A stretch of 64,000 nucleotides of DNA from Torreya grandis (taxonomy: Eukaryota > Streptophyta > Pinopsida > Cupressales > Taxaceae), in assembly GCA_037957365.1 (NCBI GenBank), contig JARHVA010002683.1:1-64000 (forward strand), given 5' to 3'. The translations under genes were made by a program, and so were the position numbers. Below, in pieces: positions 1 through 12,392 of the stretch. How positions within the stretch are numbered: position 1 is the first letter of the stretch; each line of letters starts with the position of its first letter. The notes beneath the pieces are model-generated. The model was not told the origin of the DNA and did no database searches. It saw only the letters and a program-made list of their open reading frames with translations.

Positions 1-218
1 GTTTTTTATTTAATCATCCAATTCTGAACATGAGCTTGCCTCTAAATGGCTCCCTAAAAGTATGCAGATGAAAAACAAGTGCATGTGCCTAACTTATTTA
101 TATTGAGGATATTCATAGGTAGTTATACAAATGGTTGTTAACAAAGACCCAAGTATTGATGGGTTTCCCTCTTAATTCTATTAGGCTCTTTTGGATATAA
201 TAGGTTCAAATCTACACA
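1..218. other. Unassigned flank left of first LTR element
   Basis: AT-rich sequence with no open frame or repeat that I can recognise. It is simply the left flank of the LTR element that starts at 219. Confidence 0.5.
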
Positions 219-534
219 TGTTAGCATGGATAAGAGGCAAGGATATTTTATCTTTTTGATATTAATTGTAATAAAAAGAAGAAAATAGATATTTGAGGTG
301 TCAAAAAGAAGTCAAAGAGTCTTTAGAGAGGAAGAGTCATAGAGGAAATTGAAGAGTAATTTGGAAGCCTTTATAGAAAATTGTATGGGAAAGTGTAAAT
401 CAAACCATTTGTGTGAATAAAGAAATATAATTTATGGTCTCATACTTGTCTTCTTCTCTTATATTTTATTTTGTCATTTATTGTTCATAGCTTGAAAATC
501 TATATTTCATTCTTCCATTTAACTACTTTCAACA
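219..534 (+). repeat. Left LTR of the 0.2-kb copia-like element
   Basis: Starts TGTTAGCATGG and ends TTTCAACA, giving TG...CA ends. It matches 1878-2160 closely over nearly all of that copy, including the AGAGAGGAAGAGTCATAGAG block and the AAATCAAACCATTTGTGTGA block. The copies differ by scattered substitutions and short indels. Confidence 0.75.
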
Positions 535-1877
535 ATGGTGTGATTTCTCAACTATCGAGCCTAGGTCACTTGTAATGGTGTAATTGAAATGGATCATTTT
601 TTGTAATCTTAAGAGGATCCATAGAAAGTATTATATGAATTAAAAGAGATGTATTTCAATGACATTTATGAGAAGGAATAGTTGCATGTGAAGTTGAAGT
701 TGGTGTCTTGCCTGTGTAATAATCCTATCGAGCATCTAAAGTTCTACCAAGAACATGCCCTGTGAAATAAGGGAGATGTGGAGAATGCTAATGGAACACC
801 TGTTTAATCTATTCATCGACATTAAAACTAGGGTTAATGATGGTCTATGGAATTTTGGATCACTTCTAAGGAGTTTAATGAAATATTGATAGAGATGTGG
901 CACTAGAGTTTTATTGTGGTGCTTTTGAGGATGCAGTCGAAGGTAAAATAGGTCCTTGCTCTTTTACTAGTTGCATTTGATGGTGGGAAGTCTCTATTTA
1001 AGAGGAAAAAAGATTAGAGGAGTGCTTAAAAAACTCCAAGCTTGTTTTCTTTAAAGACAATGGTTTTATTCTCATTCTTTTAGGTTTATTTGTCGTTGTA
1101 GCACCACTTCTGTAAGTTAGTGTTATAGAAAGAGGTATGGATGAAAGAAAATTGTTCAATATTTTATAAGATTCATAGATCCTTCCAAATATATGAATCT
1201 ACCAAGAAGGAATTTGATGTGTAAATATGTCTTACTGTTGATACATGGGGCACTCTTGAATACATGTTTGATGGTGGATTTGTAGCAGGCATGTAATTGA
1301 TATGGTCAGTCATTACCTTGTATACTTGAGTAATAATTATTTTCAACCTTGGCCAAAGTAATTAAAAGATGTTCTTGTAGATCATATTTATCAGTTGGTT
1401 TTGGTGGCAATGTTTCTCTATTTGATATGGAAGTAGGGGTAGATGAGTTAATTTCAAGGACCGAAAAGGTGACACTATAGTGCATCGTAACACCTCCATC
1501 ATTACCTTCATTTCTTTACTCTTTGTTGTAGTCTAGATCTCAATTTGAGCACAACTATAATTTAGTTCAGGGATTTGGCTCCTCTTGACAATTATCTTTG
1601 TCTTACTCTCACTAGAAAGATGAAAGAGGATATATATTTTAATAGGTCTAAACAAAAAGAGAGTGTTTATAGTTTTTGTAAAATTATCAATATATTTGAG
1701 GTTTTTAGAGTAGCTAGAGTAGAGATGTGGGAAGCTCTATCATGAGAGGATATGGAGATTAGGGGTAGGAGTAGTTTAGGTTCTCAAATGCATTTGTAAT
1801 GGATCAATTTTGTAAAAAATTGAATTTTCAGGGCCTTTGTGTGTCTTGGGATGAGACACCTTTTAAGTCTGGGTGAT

Positions 1878-2160
1878 TGTTAGTATGGATAAAAGGCAAG
1901 GATATTTAATCCTATTTGATATTAATTGTAGTAAAAAGGAGAAAATAGATATTTGATGTGGCAAAAAGAAGTCAAATAGTCTTTAGAGAGGAAGAGTCAT
2001 AGAGAAAATTGAAGACTCATTTGGAAGCCTTTATAGGCGATTGTACGAGAAAGTATAAATCAAACCATTTGTGTGAATAGAAATATAATTTATGGTCTTG
2101 TACTTGTATTTTTCTCTTGTATTTGTTTTATGTTATTTATTATTCATAGATTAAAAATTA
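1878..2160 (+). repeat. Right LTR of the same element, 3' truncated
   Basis: Direct copy of 219-534 beginning TGTTAGTATGG. It is preceded by AAGTCTGGGTGAT, which could be the decayed polypurine tract. Similarity stops after TTATTCATAG, so the last ~40 bp of the LTR are missing and LINE-derived sequence starts there. Confidence 0.7.
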
Positions 2161-5100
2161 GCATGACCCATTCCCTTAGAAAACTCATTAATCATTGTAA
2201 TATCAAATCCATTCTCGAACATGGAGATTTGGATCTCATAACTAGTTGGTGACTTATTATTCTTCTTAATGTATCCTATAATATTAATGTTAAAGCTCTT
2301 TCTCTTAGGGTCAGATGTCTTCTTCCTTTGATTGTTCACCCTAAGTAGACTGGGTTTATTCATAATAAATATATCCTTGACAACATTATTGTCATTTGGG
2401 AAGGAATGGAATGGGCGTGATGGTTCCACTAGAAGGTTTTATTCCTCAAAATTGATTTTGAGAAAGCCTTTGACTAAATTGAATGGCCTTTCATTTTATC
2501 AATGCTTCAAGCCTTATGGTTTGGCCCTAGGTTCATTAGTATAGTTCAAATTATTTTCTAGGATACTTGTGCACACATTACCATTATTGGGGTTCAATTT
2601 AACATGTTTGAATTTTTTCATTCTATTCATGAAGGTTTCCCCCTAGTTCCTTCCCTTTATGTGTTGGTTGTAGAAGGCTTTATCTATTTGTTGGCTAATT
2701 ATTCCTCTAGAGGTATGGTCAAAGATATCTCTCTTCCCCAAACTCATACTCAAATGTTTAATGGGCACTTTACTGATGATTCCTTCCTTACATTAGCTCA
2801 AAAGGAGCAATTTAGATCTAATGCTGTGAAATGTTTAGAGATTTTTTGTTTAGATTTTGGCTCCTCCATTCAATGGAGAAAAACCCAATGCTATAGACAA
2901 TCCTTCTCCCACTTACCTGATTGATTACTTTAGTACAAATGGAATTGGATTCATTATAAGGAATAGTTTAAGTATTTGGGTATCCATTTTCCCTTTCAAG
3001 CTACACACTTAGATTTGTGGCAGTATGTGGTTTAAAAGGTTGAAAAAAAATTTGGGTACTAGATCTCCAAATTTCTATCACTAGATGGAAATTTTCATAT
3101 TTGTTTCAAGGTAGTGGCTACCACTCATGTCTATTATTCCTCTTTTTGGGCTCCCTCTAAGGTTGCCTATGCGAACTTGGAAAAAATTGAGGGATTTTCT
3201 ATGGGCTGACTCTGAAGGCAATCATTGGTTTCACTAATTTACTTGGGATATATGTTTTAAGCAAATATCTATAGGAAGACTTAGACTTTTAGATATATGT
3301 ATCTAAGGCCATGCCTCATGTGCTAAATGGATCATTTGTGCATTGGATGGAAATGAGAGTTGTAAAATTCTCCATAGGCATTGTATCACTCAAGGCAACC
3401 TTATGGGAAAAGAATCCTTGGGAGGATTGACTCTTCAAACTCTATTTCTCACTCTATTCCTTGTCACCATTATATGAACCTTTGTGGCTAAGAGTATTTA
3501 GAAGGCTTGGGAACTTCTCAAAATAGATTTGGTTTGGGACAACGATGGGCTTAAATTTAGGTTAGCTCTCAACTCAGTGTTTATGGTGGTCTCCAATTAT
3601 TACTTTTTTTAAAGTCCATTTTGATCTTGTGCCTTGGATTAAATTTTTTTGACTCCTTAGAAAGGATATCAAATTCATCTTTTGACCTCTTTTGTATGCA
3701 AATTAGAGATCAAGTGCCTTGTCATTCTTGATATCCATCTCTATAATATTGGTGTGAAAACTTCCTTTAGATGGTGGATTAACTAAAAGTGGCTTGTTGA
3801 GACCCCCTTCCATTGGTATAAATCCATGTTAGGTTACCAAGTCCTCTCTACTTAATCTCTTCAAATTGAAGCTCTCAATTCCAAAATGAAAGTTAATTCT
3901 ACAAAAAAGTCTAAAGAAGGAGGTTTGATTGTGTGTGGACAACTATCATTAAGCCAAAATAAACACACTATTTTGGTGTATTCTTCACCAAGGTCTCTTA
4001 ATTGGCTCACCAACGGTGCATCTTGGGATGGCCGACCTATTTGGTCTGTGTGCAACCACCCAAAATATTTAAAACATATTTTTTTGGTTTTGCAAGTTTC
4101 CTAGTCTACCTGGTAGTGGATTCACACCCTCAAACCCAACCATATAAATATGTTTTCCTATAAGATAGTGATTTTAAGGGACTCAGACATGATTCCTACA
4201 AAATTTACACAATATCTAGCATATTTTTCATGCTAAAATTATATTTCAATTATGGAAGAAAAGAATTGATGATATTTTTACCCAAGCTATTTTTTATGAT
4301 TGTTTTTCCATGGGTAATAAGATTAATGTGTTACCTAATATTATATTTTAGATTCAAGTTCAAGCTGAGAAACTTTATCTATAGCTTACCCACCCTAATT
4401 GATCATTGGGGTAGTGCCCCCTGTGTAGTTAGTAGATTCCCTCCAAAATCTCCCTACTGTCAGTCTCCTCCATGGGATCATAAACATGGGATGTAATAGA
4501 ATACCCAATCACATAGCAGATGTTGTAGTGGTTCTCCCCAAAGACACTTTACATCTCTGGGAATGGGACTTCAAATTCGTATCCATGGAGATTTTGGTGG
4601 TAGTGGCTAATATGATAAAAGTGGTGGCACTAGTTGGGATGGCAAAGGTGTTGGTCCTAATCATTCTAGATGGTTTGCACCATGTAGTAAGGGAATTTCC
4701 CTCATTTATCTCTTGCTATTTCTCCGACGAGACTAGATACTTTTAAGGATTGAGATAAAGACAAGGAAACAAAGGGTTGGGGTCTTGTATTGGATACTAT
4801 AGACTCTCCAGCTAGTGGAGACTGGGGAAGTTGGGGTAATAAGCCTAATTATCCTCCACCTTCTCCTCCATTTTTCATTATTTATCCTATTGCTTAGTGT
4901 GCTTTGTGTTAGGTAACTCTTTTTATAGTATTGGATCTTTGATTTTTCACCCTTTTGTCGTTGAAAATTATTTCAAATTTTAATAACATGATGATATGAT
5001 TTCTCAACCTTGGCTAATGTGACTCTAAGAATGTGACTTCTTCCACTCCCTTTTTTGTATGAATATCTTATGGATCATATTGTTTTATTAATATAATTAA
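2161..5100 (+). mobile_element. LINE (non-LTR retrotransposon), 5'-truncated and full of stops
   Basis: Three-frame reading gives a decayed plant LINE reverse transcriptase. Blocks seen in order are a TGFIHNKYILDNI-like block (~2345), FLKIDFEKAFD (~2450), SIHEGFPLVPSLYVL (~2620, the usual G-P-L-x-P-S-L block), GHFTDDSF (~2765, matching the RT catalytic F-x-D-D box), QWRKTQCYRQSF (~2875), and then the connection region ending in a DFLWADSEGNHWFH-like block (~3195). Further decayed 3' ORF sequence runs to about 4.1 kb. The endonuclease domain is absent, so the copy is 5' truncated, as is usual for LINEs. The 3' limit near 5100 is set by an A-rich stretch and is approximate. Open pieces at 2332-2544, 2604-2924 and 3886-4104 are fragments of this one frame-shifted gene. 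It cannot make an active enzyme. Confidence 0.8.
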
Positions 5101-5341
5101 AAAATATTTTAAATATAAAATAAACAAATCTAATGGTATTAACGATATATGTATAAATATTGTTGGTCGATGTATTTATATTTGGATTATTCTACAGTGC
5201 CAATATGTTTGTCAATTATTGATCTAGATTAGGCTCTATTAACATGTCTTTACATGTCTTTATGGTTTTTCCCATCATGTTCACCATATTTTCTCTCTCT
5301 CACATGTCTTCTTATCCCTCATCTTCTATTGTTTCCATCAA
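5101..5341. other. AT-rich spacer before minisatellite
   Basis: Low-complexity AT-rich sequence between the LINE tail and the tandem array. It contains a short TTTACATGTC duplication near 5247. No gene seen. Confidence 0.5.
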
Positions 5342-5870
5342 TTTTTGGTGTCTTTCCCATAAACTTATTGTATATTTTTACGGCCTAAAAAAAGTACAAT
5401 GTAATTTTCTCAAAGTGCACGCACTTACCCAATTTTGGGTGCCTGTAGTTTTTGGTATCTTTCCCATAAACTTATTGTACATTTTTAGGGCCTAAAAAAA
5501 GTACAAAGTACTTTGCTCAGAGTGCACTTACTTACCCAATTTTGGGTGCCTATGGTTTTTGGTGTCTTTCCCATAAACTTATTGTACATTTTTAGGGCCT
5601 AAAAAAAGTACAATGTACTTTGCTCGGAGTGCACTTACCCAATTTTGGGTGCCCATAGTTTTTGGTGTCTTTCCCGTAAACTTATTATACATTTTTAGGG
5701 CCTTAAAAAAGTACAATGTACTTTGCTTGGAGTGCACTTACCCAATTTTGGGTGCCCACGGTTTTTGGTGTCTTTCCCATAAACTTATTGTACATTTTTA
5801 GGGCCTAAAAAAAGTACAATGTACTTTGCTCGGAGTGCACTTACTTACCCCATTTTGGGTGCCCGTGGTT
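5342..5870. repeat. Tandem array, 103/107-bp unit, about 5 copies
   Basis: The segment AATTTTGGGTGCC recurs at 5431, 5538, 5641, 5744 and (as CATTTTGGGTGCC) 5851, giving spacings of 107, 103, 103 and 107 bp. The 4-bp difference is a CTTA duplication next to ACCCAATTTTGGGT. Each unit reads TTTTGGTGTCTTTCCC, ATAAACTTATTGTACA, TTTTTAGGGCCTAAAAAAAG, TACAATGTACTTTGCT, then GTGCACTTACCCAATTTTGG. Two dyads lie in every unit: TTGTACATTTTTAGG facing CCTAAAAAAAGTACAA, and ACCCAATTTTGGGT. The unit length is not a multiple of three and the short open frames across it are not genes. Confidence 0.9.
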
Positions 5871-6079
5871 GTGGATCTTAATTTACCATTTTTTTCTTAT
5901 TTTGTGTCGTCTCACATGACAATGGGATTATAATTTAAATTCAATAAGTATATAAATACACACGTACATTGATACATATAAGACATACTATGAATGAGCA
6001 CAAACAATCAATGCAAACATTTAGAGAAGACATTCAATAATTTAATGAGATCTTAAGAGCATATAATATTTATTACTAC

Positions 6080-6585
6080 ATTCTAGAATAAATCAAGCAT
6101 TTATTGTAGCTCAGAAAGTCATAATAGAGAGGGATTGTATCCCAATTAATTGTGTGGCTAAATTACACTTTACTTGGCATGTTGTCTTCGATATTGAATA
6201 TCTTTGAAAGGCTTGATAAGTAATCAGTGCTTAAAACCTTGAGCATCAGTCCTAAAAAATATATTTTTCTTATCTTTTATAAGTTTAATTCCCTTGTTAA
6301 GCTTTAAAAAAGAAGACTAATTTTTCATAGCACTTACAAAATTTTAAAAAAGTAAACAAAATTATTAGAGCCCTATATTTAATGATCATAATCATCAAAT
6401 TAAATTATGTTTTTATGTGAAAAAATGCATTGGACAATTCTACTTACCAAAATGTAAAGTTTTAAAATGATATTCATATTACTATAATTTTTATAAGTTT
6501 TCATTGTCTTTCCTTAAAAACCTTAATTCTAATTTAATATTTTAACAATTATTTTTAATTTAAAAAAATCAAGATAAATTGTTAG
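6080..6585 (+). repeat. Diverged dispersed repeat, copy 1
   Basis: Colinear with 9880-10385 in the same orientation. Shared blocks include AAATTACACTTTACTTGGCATG versus ATTAAACTTTACTTGACATG, CTTGATAAGTAATC versus CCTGATAAGTAATC, AATATTTTTCTTATC, TAATGATCA and ATCAAATTAAATTATG. The copies are old, with many indels. They might be the LTRs of a decayed element or two copies of one dispersed family. No TG...CA ends or target duplication were found. Confidence 0.6.
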
Positions 6586-9500
6586 TGTAAAGGTGCTTTA
6601 TCATGATGAGATAAATTGGCCACCTCATCATGCTTTTTAAAACTTATTAGCATAAATATTTATTCCTTTTGAAAAAGGTACATTTTGTTTCATATATGTG
6701 CTTTTATCAAATTTCAAAGATAATTTTTAAGTCCGACCGGTTGCATGGAAGCCTTAATGTTTGTCATGTTATATTTTAATGTAAGGGAAGGGAAGGGAAG
6801 GGAGGGAAAAATACATTTCACATGATTAAAGAAACATATTTTTTTTCATACAAATTTAATGGTATTAATGATATAAAAATGAACATTGTTACTTGGTATT
6901 GTATTTATAATTATATTTTTTATATATTTATTATTTTAAATAAATTTATTGTTTGGATGATTTTTTATTTTTTGTTGTTATGATGGTTGTGTTTATATTT
7001 ATGTTGTATTTATGTAATAGTGATGATATTGAGTATTTTATTCTTTAAAAAATTGTTAATATAGTAACATTTTTATAGGGTTCATATTTGTTGACCTTTT
7101 TTTATTGTGGTAGGGGATCCGTCAATACATATTTCTGAAATCTTAAATCATACTTATAAAAGTGTTAAACTTTTTATGGGATTCATAAATGCTAACCCTC
7201 TTTAATTATTATAATGATCATTTTATTGAATTTATATAATAATAAATAATTTTTTAGATATATTTTTTTATGTCGTATTAAATATTTTGACATTTAAACT
7301 AATATTATTTCAATTAATCACGATCACAACTCAAAATTTATTATGAAATCGAAAAAATCTCTTTAACCATTTTGACCAACCAAGTTTAAAAGAACATAAC
7401 ATTTAATACTCAAAGGAAAGAAATTTGTAAACTATTCAAACTCTCCCTATCTAATAACACTAACACCATTGACTCATGTATGCCAATAGATTTTAATTCA
7501 CCATAATACTCTTTTTCATATTTTATATGTTCATGTAGATTTTTCTAAGCATAAATATTGTGATCCCTTATCTATATAGAATTCAGCGTCCAATTTAATT
7601 CAACAAACTGATGCATAAATACAAGTCAATGTTTTACATTACCAAAAAATAATATTAAACACAATTGCATTAGAGCTTTATTGAGGAAAATAAAATAATA
7701 TAATTCATGGATAAATATAAATTGATGCACATCAATTTATAATTTATTATTGAAAAATATTATTAATTAAGTATTTATAAATATTATCAATTAAATATTT
7801 ATTTAATTATAATAGATAAATTTTATTTATAAGAAGATTTACTCCACCAATAATTACTCTCCAAACTTTAATTACAAGTATAATTTATTTTCTTATCTAT
7901 TGTGAACAATAGTTATTATTGTAACATTAGGAAATTCAAGTTGTGCTCTTGATCTAAAGAGTTAGCAATGTTGCCTAGATAAATTTGTATTGTTTTGTTT
8001 TAAGCTTTCATAAAATTATATATTGCATGTATTGTGGGTATTTCTCTTATGATAGCTACAATAATTTTGAATAATATACAATATTTTAATATTTATTATG
8101 CCAACGAGATTCACAAAGGGGCAAGATGTGTTGAGAACTACTTCACCAATTTTTAGGAGAAATGGTTAACTATGCCTAAGCGAGAGTGACAACTATATTC
8201 ATAGATTTATCATTTTGGATATTAAGAGATCAATTAGTGAGTTCTTGATAATCCTAGATCCATATTATGTGGACATTAACTTTGTTGAACAAGCTATAAG
8301 GTGAGGGAAAATTGATGTGTTCTTCATTATTGAGATATATTTGATTTACATACTTGTATACACCTAATTTTAGTTCAATTTAAGTTTAGGTTTTGCCTTT
8401 AACATGTTTTTGTGTATTTGGCTCATTTGTGTACATTTGCCTCTTTTGGGTACACTTTCCATTCACATTGGACCCTTCATAATTTTTCATCTTCTACATT
8501 TCTACATGAACACCTCAAATATGTCAGTTTTCTATATGAGGAACCATCTAGTTATCCTCAAACCAACATGATCTTTGTTTATGCATTTTTTCTTGACATA
8601 ATCAAAATCGATAGTCACTAATTATAGTTTGACCATAATCAATGGTGACCAATTTTGGTCACATTATTTAAGGATCATTTGCACCATGTTTGGATTTATT
8701 GTTCCCTGATTATTATTTTTCACTATCTTCCATGGTCTTCCTACACACAAATGTGTCTAAATTTAAATTTAAAAGAGCATATATATATATATACAAATAT
8801 ATCCTAAACCATATCAATCAACTGTCATCAAGTAATCCATCAAGGATTTTATTCATTGAGCAACACATCAAGTATATATATTGCACATTTGTTAAAGAGC
8901 ATGTACATTAATCATAGTTCGCCCTCATAATCTATCATATTCTTGTGCCTACATACTTGTACCAAAATAAGGTTGCATTACAGAGCATATAGTTGTATTT
9001 GATTATCTTGGGAGAGGAGATGAAGTCATTTCTCTTATTTAGGTTGGGAATACTTACAAACACAAAAATTATATGAACCCCTAATTTTAAGCATGTGGGA
9101 TATGTAGTTACAACCTTTATGGAGGCTTAGGCCATTAATCTTGTACATTTTATATATTCTTGTGATATCGTGTTGAATTAGGATTACATAAAGGAGAAGT
9201 TATTTTGAGATATGTGAGCATCAAAAGATTTTTTTGAGCAAGATTTTTGTGCATCAATTTCTGATGAAACATTCTAGAAAGTTTCAAACCCCTAGGATCA
9301 TTAGAGCCATAATTGTAGTAGTTTTCAATAACCTGAAGAAATTAACCATAATCAATTATACAATTGAATCTATCCATAATCAATAGTGGTCAATTCTGGT
9401 CATCATGAGGAAACACAATTTACTTTTAGTATATAAATTTATAGCATCAAAACTTTTCCACCATTAAAAGTCATTTCGAAAACCCAAATGTGTTTGTTTT

Positions 9501-9879
9501 AGTTATTTATCTTTCTCTTTTTTTCATAATTATTCATCATTTATTGTATAAGGTACTTTTAGCTCCCTTATTCAAGCGCATAAATATCTTATTTATTATA
9601 TTTTGTACTATATGATTTGCCTTGTGCCTTCATTTTACCTAATTGGCCTAGTATTCTATTTTTGTTAAATATTTTTGCGAACCCTTCCAATTTTATAACA
9701 TATAAACTGTAGGGTTTCATGTTCTCTTCCACAGTTTTTTGTTGTAGTTGTTTCATATTTAATTTATCTAGGGGTTTTCTTTATTATTGCAATATCAATA
9801 ACCATAGTTTCTTTCATGTTTTCCATGCTTACATCATACGTCAATTAAGAAAGTTAGATATTCAAATCCCAACATGTGA
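6586..9879. other. AT-rich region without recognisable genes
   Basis: 3.3 kb of AT-rich DNA between the two diverged repeats. Visible items are a short GGGAA run at 6785-6806, an AT dinucleotide run near 8778-8794, and two related lines containing CCATAATCAATGGTGACCAA (8630s) and CCATAATCAATAGTGGTCAA (9360s). Short open frames at 8412, 8690 and 9719 have no family resemblance that I can name. If the flanking repeats were LTRs, this would be the eroded interior. Confidence 0.4.
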
Positions 9880-10385
9880 AGTAGGTCAAACATTTATTAT
9901 AGATTTAAAAATAATAATAGATAAACATTGTGTCATACTAGACCGTCTAGTTAAATTAAACTTTACTTGACATGTTTTCTTTAATATCATATAGTGTTGA
10001 GGGCCCTGATAAGTAATCGGTATTTAAAAATCTTAAGCATAGGCCCCAAAACAAATATTTTTCTTATCCTTTGCATGTCTAGTTACCTTATTAGGGTTTG
10101 AAAAAGAATACTAATTTATCACAAACTTACATGAAAATTCAAAAAGACAAATCCAGTTATTGGATCCCTCTACCTAATGATCACAATTATCAAATTAAAT
10201 TATGCTTGTCTATAATAATGTGCAGTGCACAATTATAGTTATCATAAATTCGAGTGTATAGTTTTAAGGAGGTGCTTAAGTTAATATTTTTTTTGGATTC
10301 TCACTATCTTACTTTAAAATTTTAATTTGAACTTAACATTATAATTATTATTTCTAAATTATATAAAAATCAAAATACATCTATA
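9880..10385 (+). repeat. Diverged dispersed repeat, copy 2
   Basis: Second copy of the 6080-6585 repeat, same strand, about 3.8 kb downstream. Shared blocks are listed under copy 1. It ends ~100 bp before the copia RT fragment. Confidence 0.6.
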
Positions 10386-10489
10386 AATCTCTTATAAAAT
10401 AAATTAATAATTAAATATAATTTTATTTGATATATTTGATTAAATTTGATTACCATGTTAATAAATAAATGTGACAAAATTTATGGAGC

Positions 10490-11214
10490 ATTAAAGATAA
10501 GAAAATATTTTAGTTAGAGATGTAGTCTTTAATGACAAAGTAATGTATAAGAATTAGTTCCAGGAACAGGGACATGAACAGAAAGAGTACACAATATTGG
10601 ATGACATTATGGATGGAAAAATATATACTAAATCAGTTCAAGAACCTTCTACATAAGGACCCAAAACTCCTAGGGTAAGAAGGTCTTCTAGGGTAAGAAG
10701 AGCACATGAACTTTTTTCTCCTTCTTTGAATTATTTATTACTCACTGGTAATACAGAACCAAAGTGTTATGAGGAAGCAATTCAAGTAGATGTCAGGATG
10801 AAGTGGGAGCAAGCCATGGATGAGGATAATATATCTCTCATGGAGAACCAAACATGGGATTTGCTAATGCTACCTAAGGGAAAAAGTGCATTGTCAAACA
10901 AGTAGTTATCAAAATAAAAGAAGAGGATGAAGGAAGAAAAAGGTATAAGGTTAGGATGGTGGTCAAGGGATTTGCACAAAAAATAGGTATTGATTTTGAT
11001 GAGAATTTTTCCTATTGTCAAAATGAATTCTATTAGGAATGTTCTTGGTTTAGTTGTAGTTGAGGATATGCACTTAGAATAGTTAGATGTGAAAATTGCT
11101 TTTATACATGGTGATTTAGATGAAGAGTTGTATATGAAGCAGCCATAGGGATATGAGTTCAAAAGGAAGGAGAACTATGTGTGCAGAATAAAGAAGAGCT
11201 TGTATGGATTCAAA
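10490..11214 (+). pseudogene. Ty1-copia pol fragment: integrase tail and N-terminal reverse transcriptase
   Basis: The translation begins VRDVVFNDKVM, the tail segment that lies between integrase and RT in copia polyproteins. It then shows EPKCYEEAIQVD (~10760), KWEQAMDEDNISLMENQTWD, a KEEDE...KRYKVR-like block, VKGFAQKIGIDFDENF (~10965), NSIRNVLGLVVVEDMHL, LDVKIAFIHGDLDEELYMKQ (~11085) and VCRIKKSLYGFK (~11180). These are the fingers and palm blocks of copia RT (RVT_2). Stops (for example TAG in LE*LDVK and QP*GYEF) and frameshifts kill it. It ends abruptly at LYGFK, before the YVDD box, where a direct repeat starts. No LTRs for it were found, so it is an orphan fragment. Confidence 0.85.
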
Positions 11215-11485
11215 ATAGAATTAGAATCCTAAATCTAAGTGCTCTACACCATGATCAAATGGATTCAAAACAAGAAGATTAGAGTGAGATTTATTATCTT
11301 GACTCCAATTTTTAATCACTCAAAATTTAAACCACTAATTAAGGTCTAGAACCATTAGAATTCAATGTAAATAAATGAATAAACCATTCAAAATAGCATT
11401 AGAATCCTAAAGCTAAGTGCTTTGCACCATGATCAAATGGATTCAAAACAATAAGATTATAATGAGATTGATTACCTTGAATCAT
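11211..11485 (+). repeat. Direct repeat, 178-bp offset, two copies of ~95 bp
   Basis: CAAAATAGAATTAGAATCCT at 11211 recurs as CAAAATAGCATTAGAATCCT at 11389, followed in both by TAAGTGCTyTrCACCATGAT and then CAAATGGATTCAAAACAA. The first copy starts exactly where the copia RT reading frame breaks off, so the repeat marks the foreign side of that junction. Confidence 0.8.
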
Positions 11486-12392
11486 ATTTTGAACATGGTG
11501 ATGGCATAATAATGGATGTTGGATGATTGATTCAAGGATTAATTGGACATGGATTTGATGTTTGATTTATTATTTCTAATTTGACATGGATTTGATAGAT
11601 GACTAATAGATTTCTATTTAGTTTCCATGGAGGGATGGGTTGATTAAATAGAAGAAGAAGAGAGAAATCAATGGTTGAAATTCAAAGTTAGATCATGAAG
11701 ATCTAGGGTGGAGAATCAAAAGGAATTTAAAATTTCTTAGAAGCCTCTAAATTTAGAGGCTTCTAGAGAGGAAGGATGAGAATAGAGGAGGTTCTATATT
11801 TGGAGGATTCTAGAATCCTTCTTAGGGGTTAATGATGACTAGATAGGGGATTAAATAGGGATTAGATGGATAATTAGGGACTAGGGGTGTTGTAAAGTCT
11901 AGAAATAGGCTTAGTAGGTGGCTAGGTGGGTCATGAGAATTTAAAATTATAAAATAATAGATAAGTATAATTAAGATGTGATAAAGGAGATTTAGGATGA
12001 ATTAATTTATTGGTGGGGATGAATAAGTTTAGTGCATGAATAAATATTGAGGGGAATGTTAGATAAATGACTAGGAAGGGGGTATAAATTACTGGGATTT
12101 AAATGAGATGAGTGGGATTAGTGTCGACTAATAAGAATATTAGTGATGATAATGTAGGCAAGCAAATTTAAATGCATACAGTGCTAAGTGTAATCTTAGT
12201 GGATATTCATATACATTTGTATTTGGATCTCATGAGAACTATGTGTTTTGATCAATATTCATTTAGTTTCTATCAATTTCTCACTTTATGATGTTTTTTA
12301 TATTGACTAAAAGTATTTATTCTTAGACTCAAATTTTCAATTCATTGGATCACTTCTGAGGTTGATGGGTCTGAATTAAAAAAGTTATATGA
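11486..12392. other. Unassigned AT-rich spacer
   Basis: No open frame of interest, no LTR ends and no recognisable domain. There is a run of purine-rich lines at ~11640-11940 (GAAGAAGAAGAGAGAAATC, GGAGGTTCTATATTTGGAGG). Confidence 0.4.

Larger units (their letters stand above)
219..2160 (+). mobile_element. Small copia-like LTR retrotransposon, degraded, right LTR truncated
   Basis: Two direct copies of a ~0.3-kb sequence starting TGTTAG flank ~1.34 kb. The left copy ends in ...TTTCAACA and is followed by ATGGTGTGATTTC, a poor match to the usual plant copia primer site TGGTATCAGAGC. The LTR carries a plus-strand AATAAA near its end, which suggests + orientation. The internal part is full of stops and I could not recognise gag, protease, integrase or RT in it, so it is either a non-autonomous element or very old. 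Assignment to copia rests on LTR style and the weak primer site only. The right LTR stops near 2160, where LINE sequence begins. Confidence 0.65.

Noticed and set aside
5342..5870. CRISPR-like array
   Set aside because: Units are contiguous 103/107-bp copies with no unique spacers, and the setting is a plant retroelement region.
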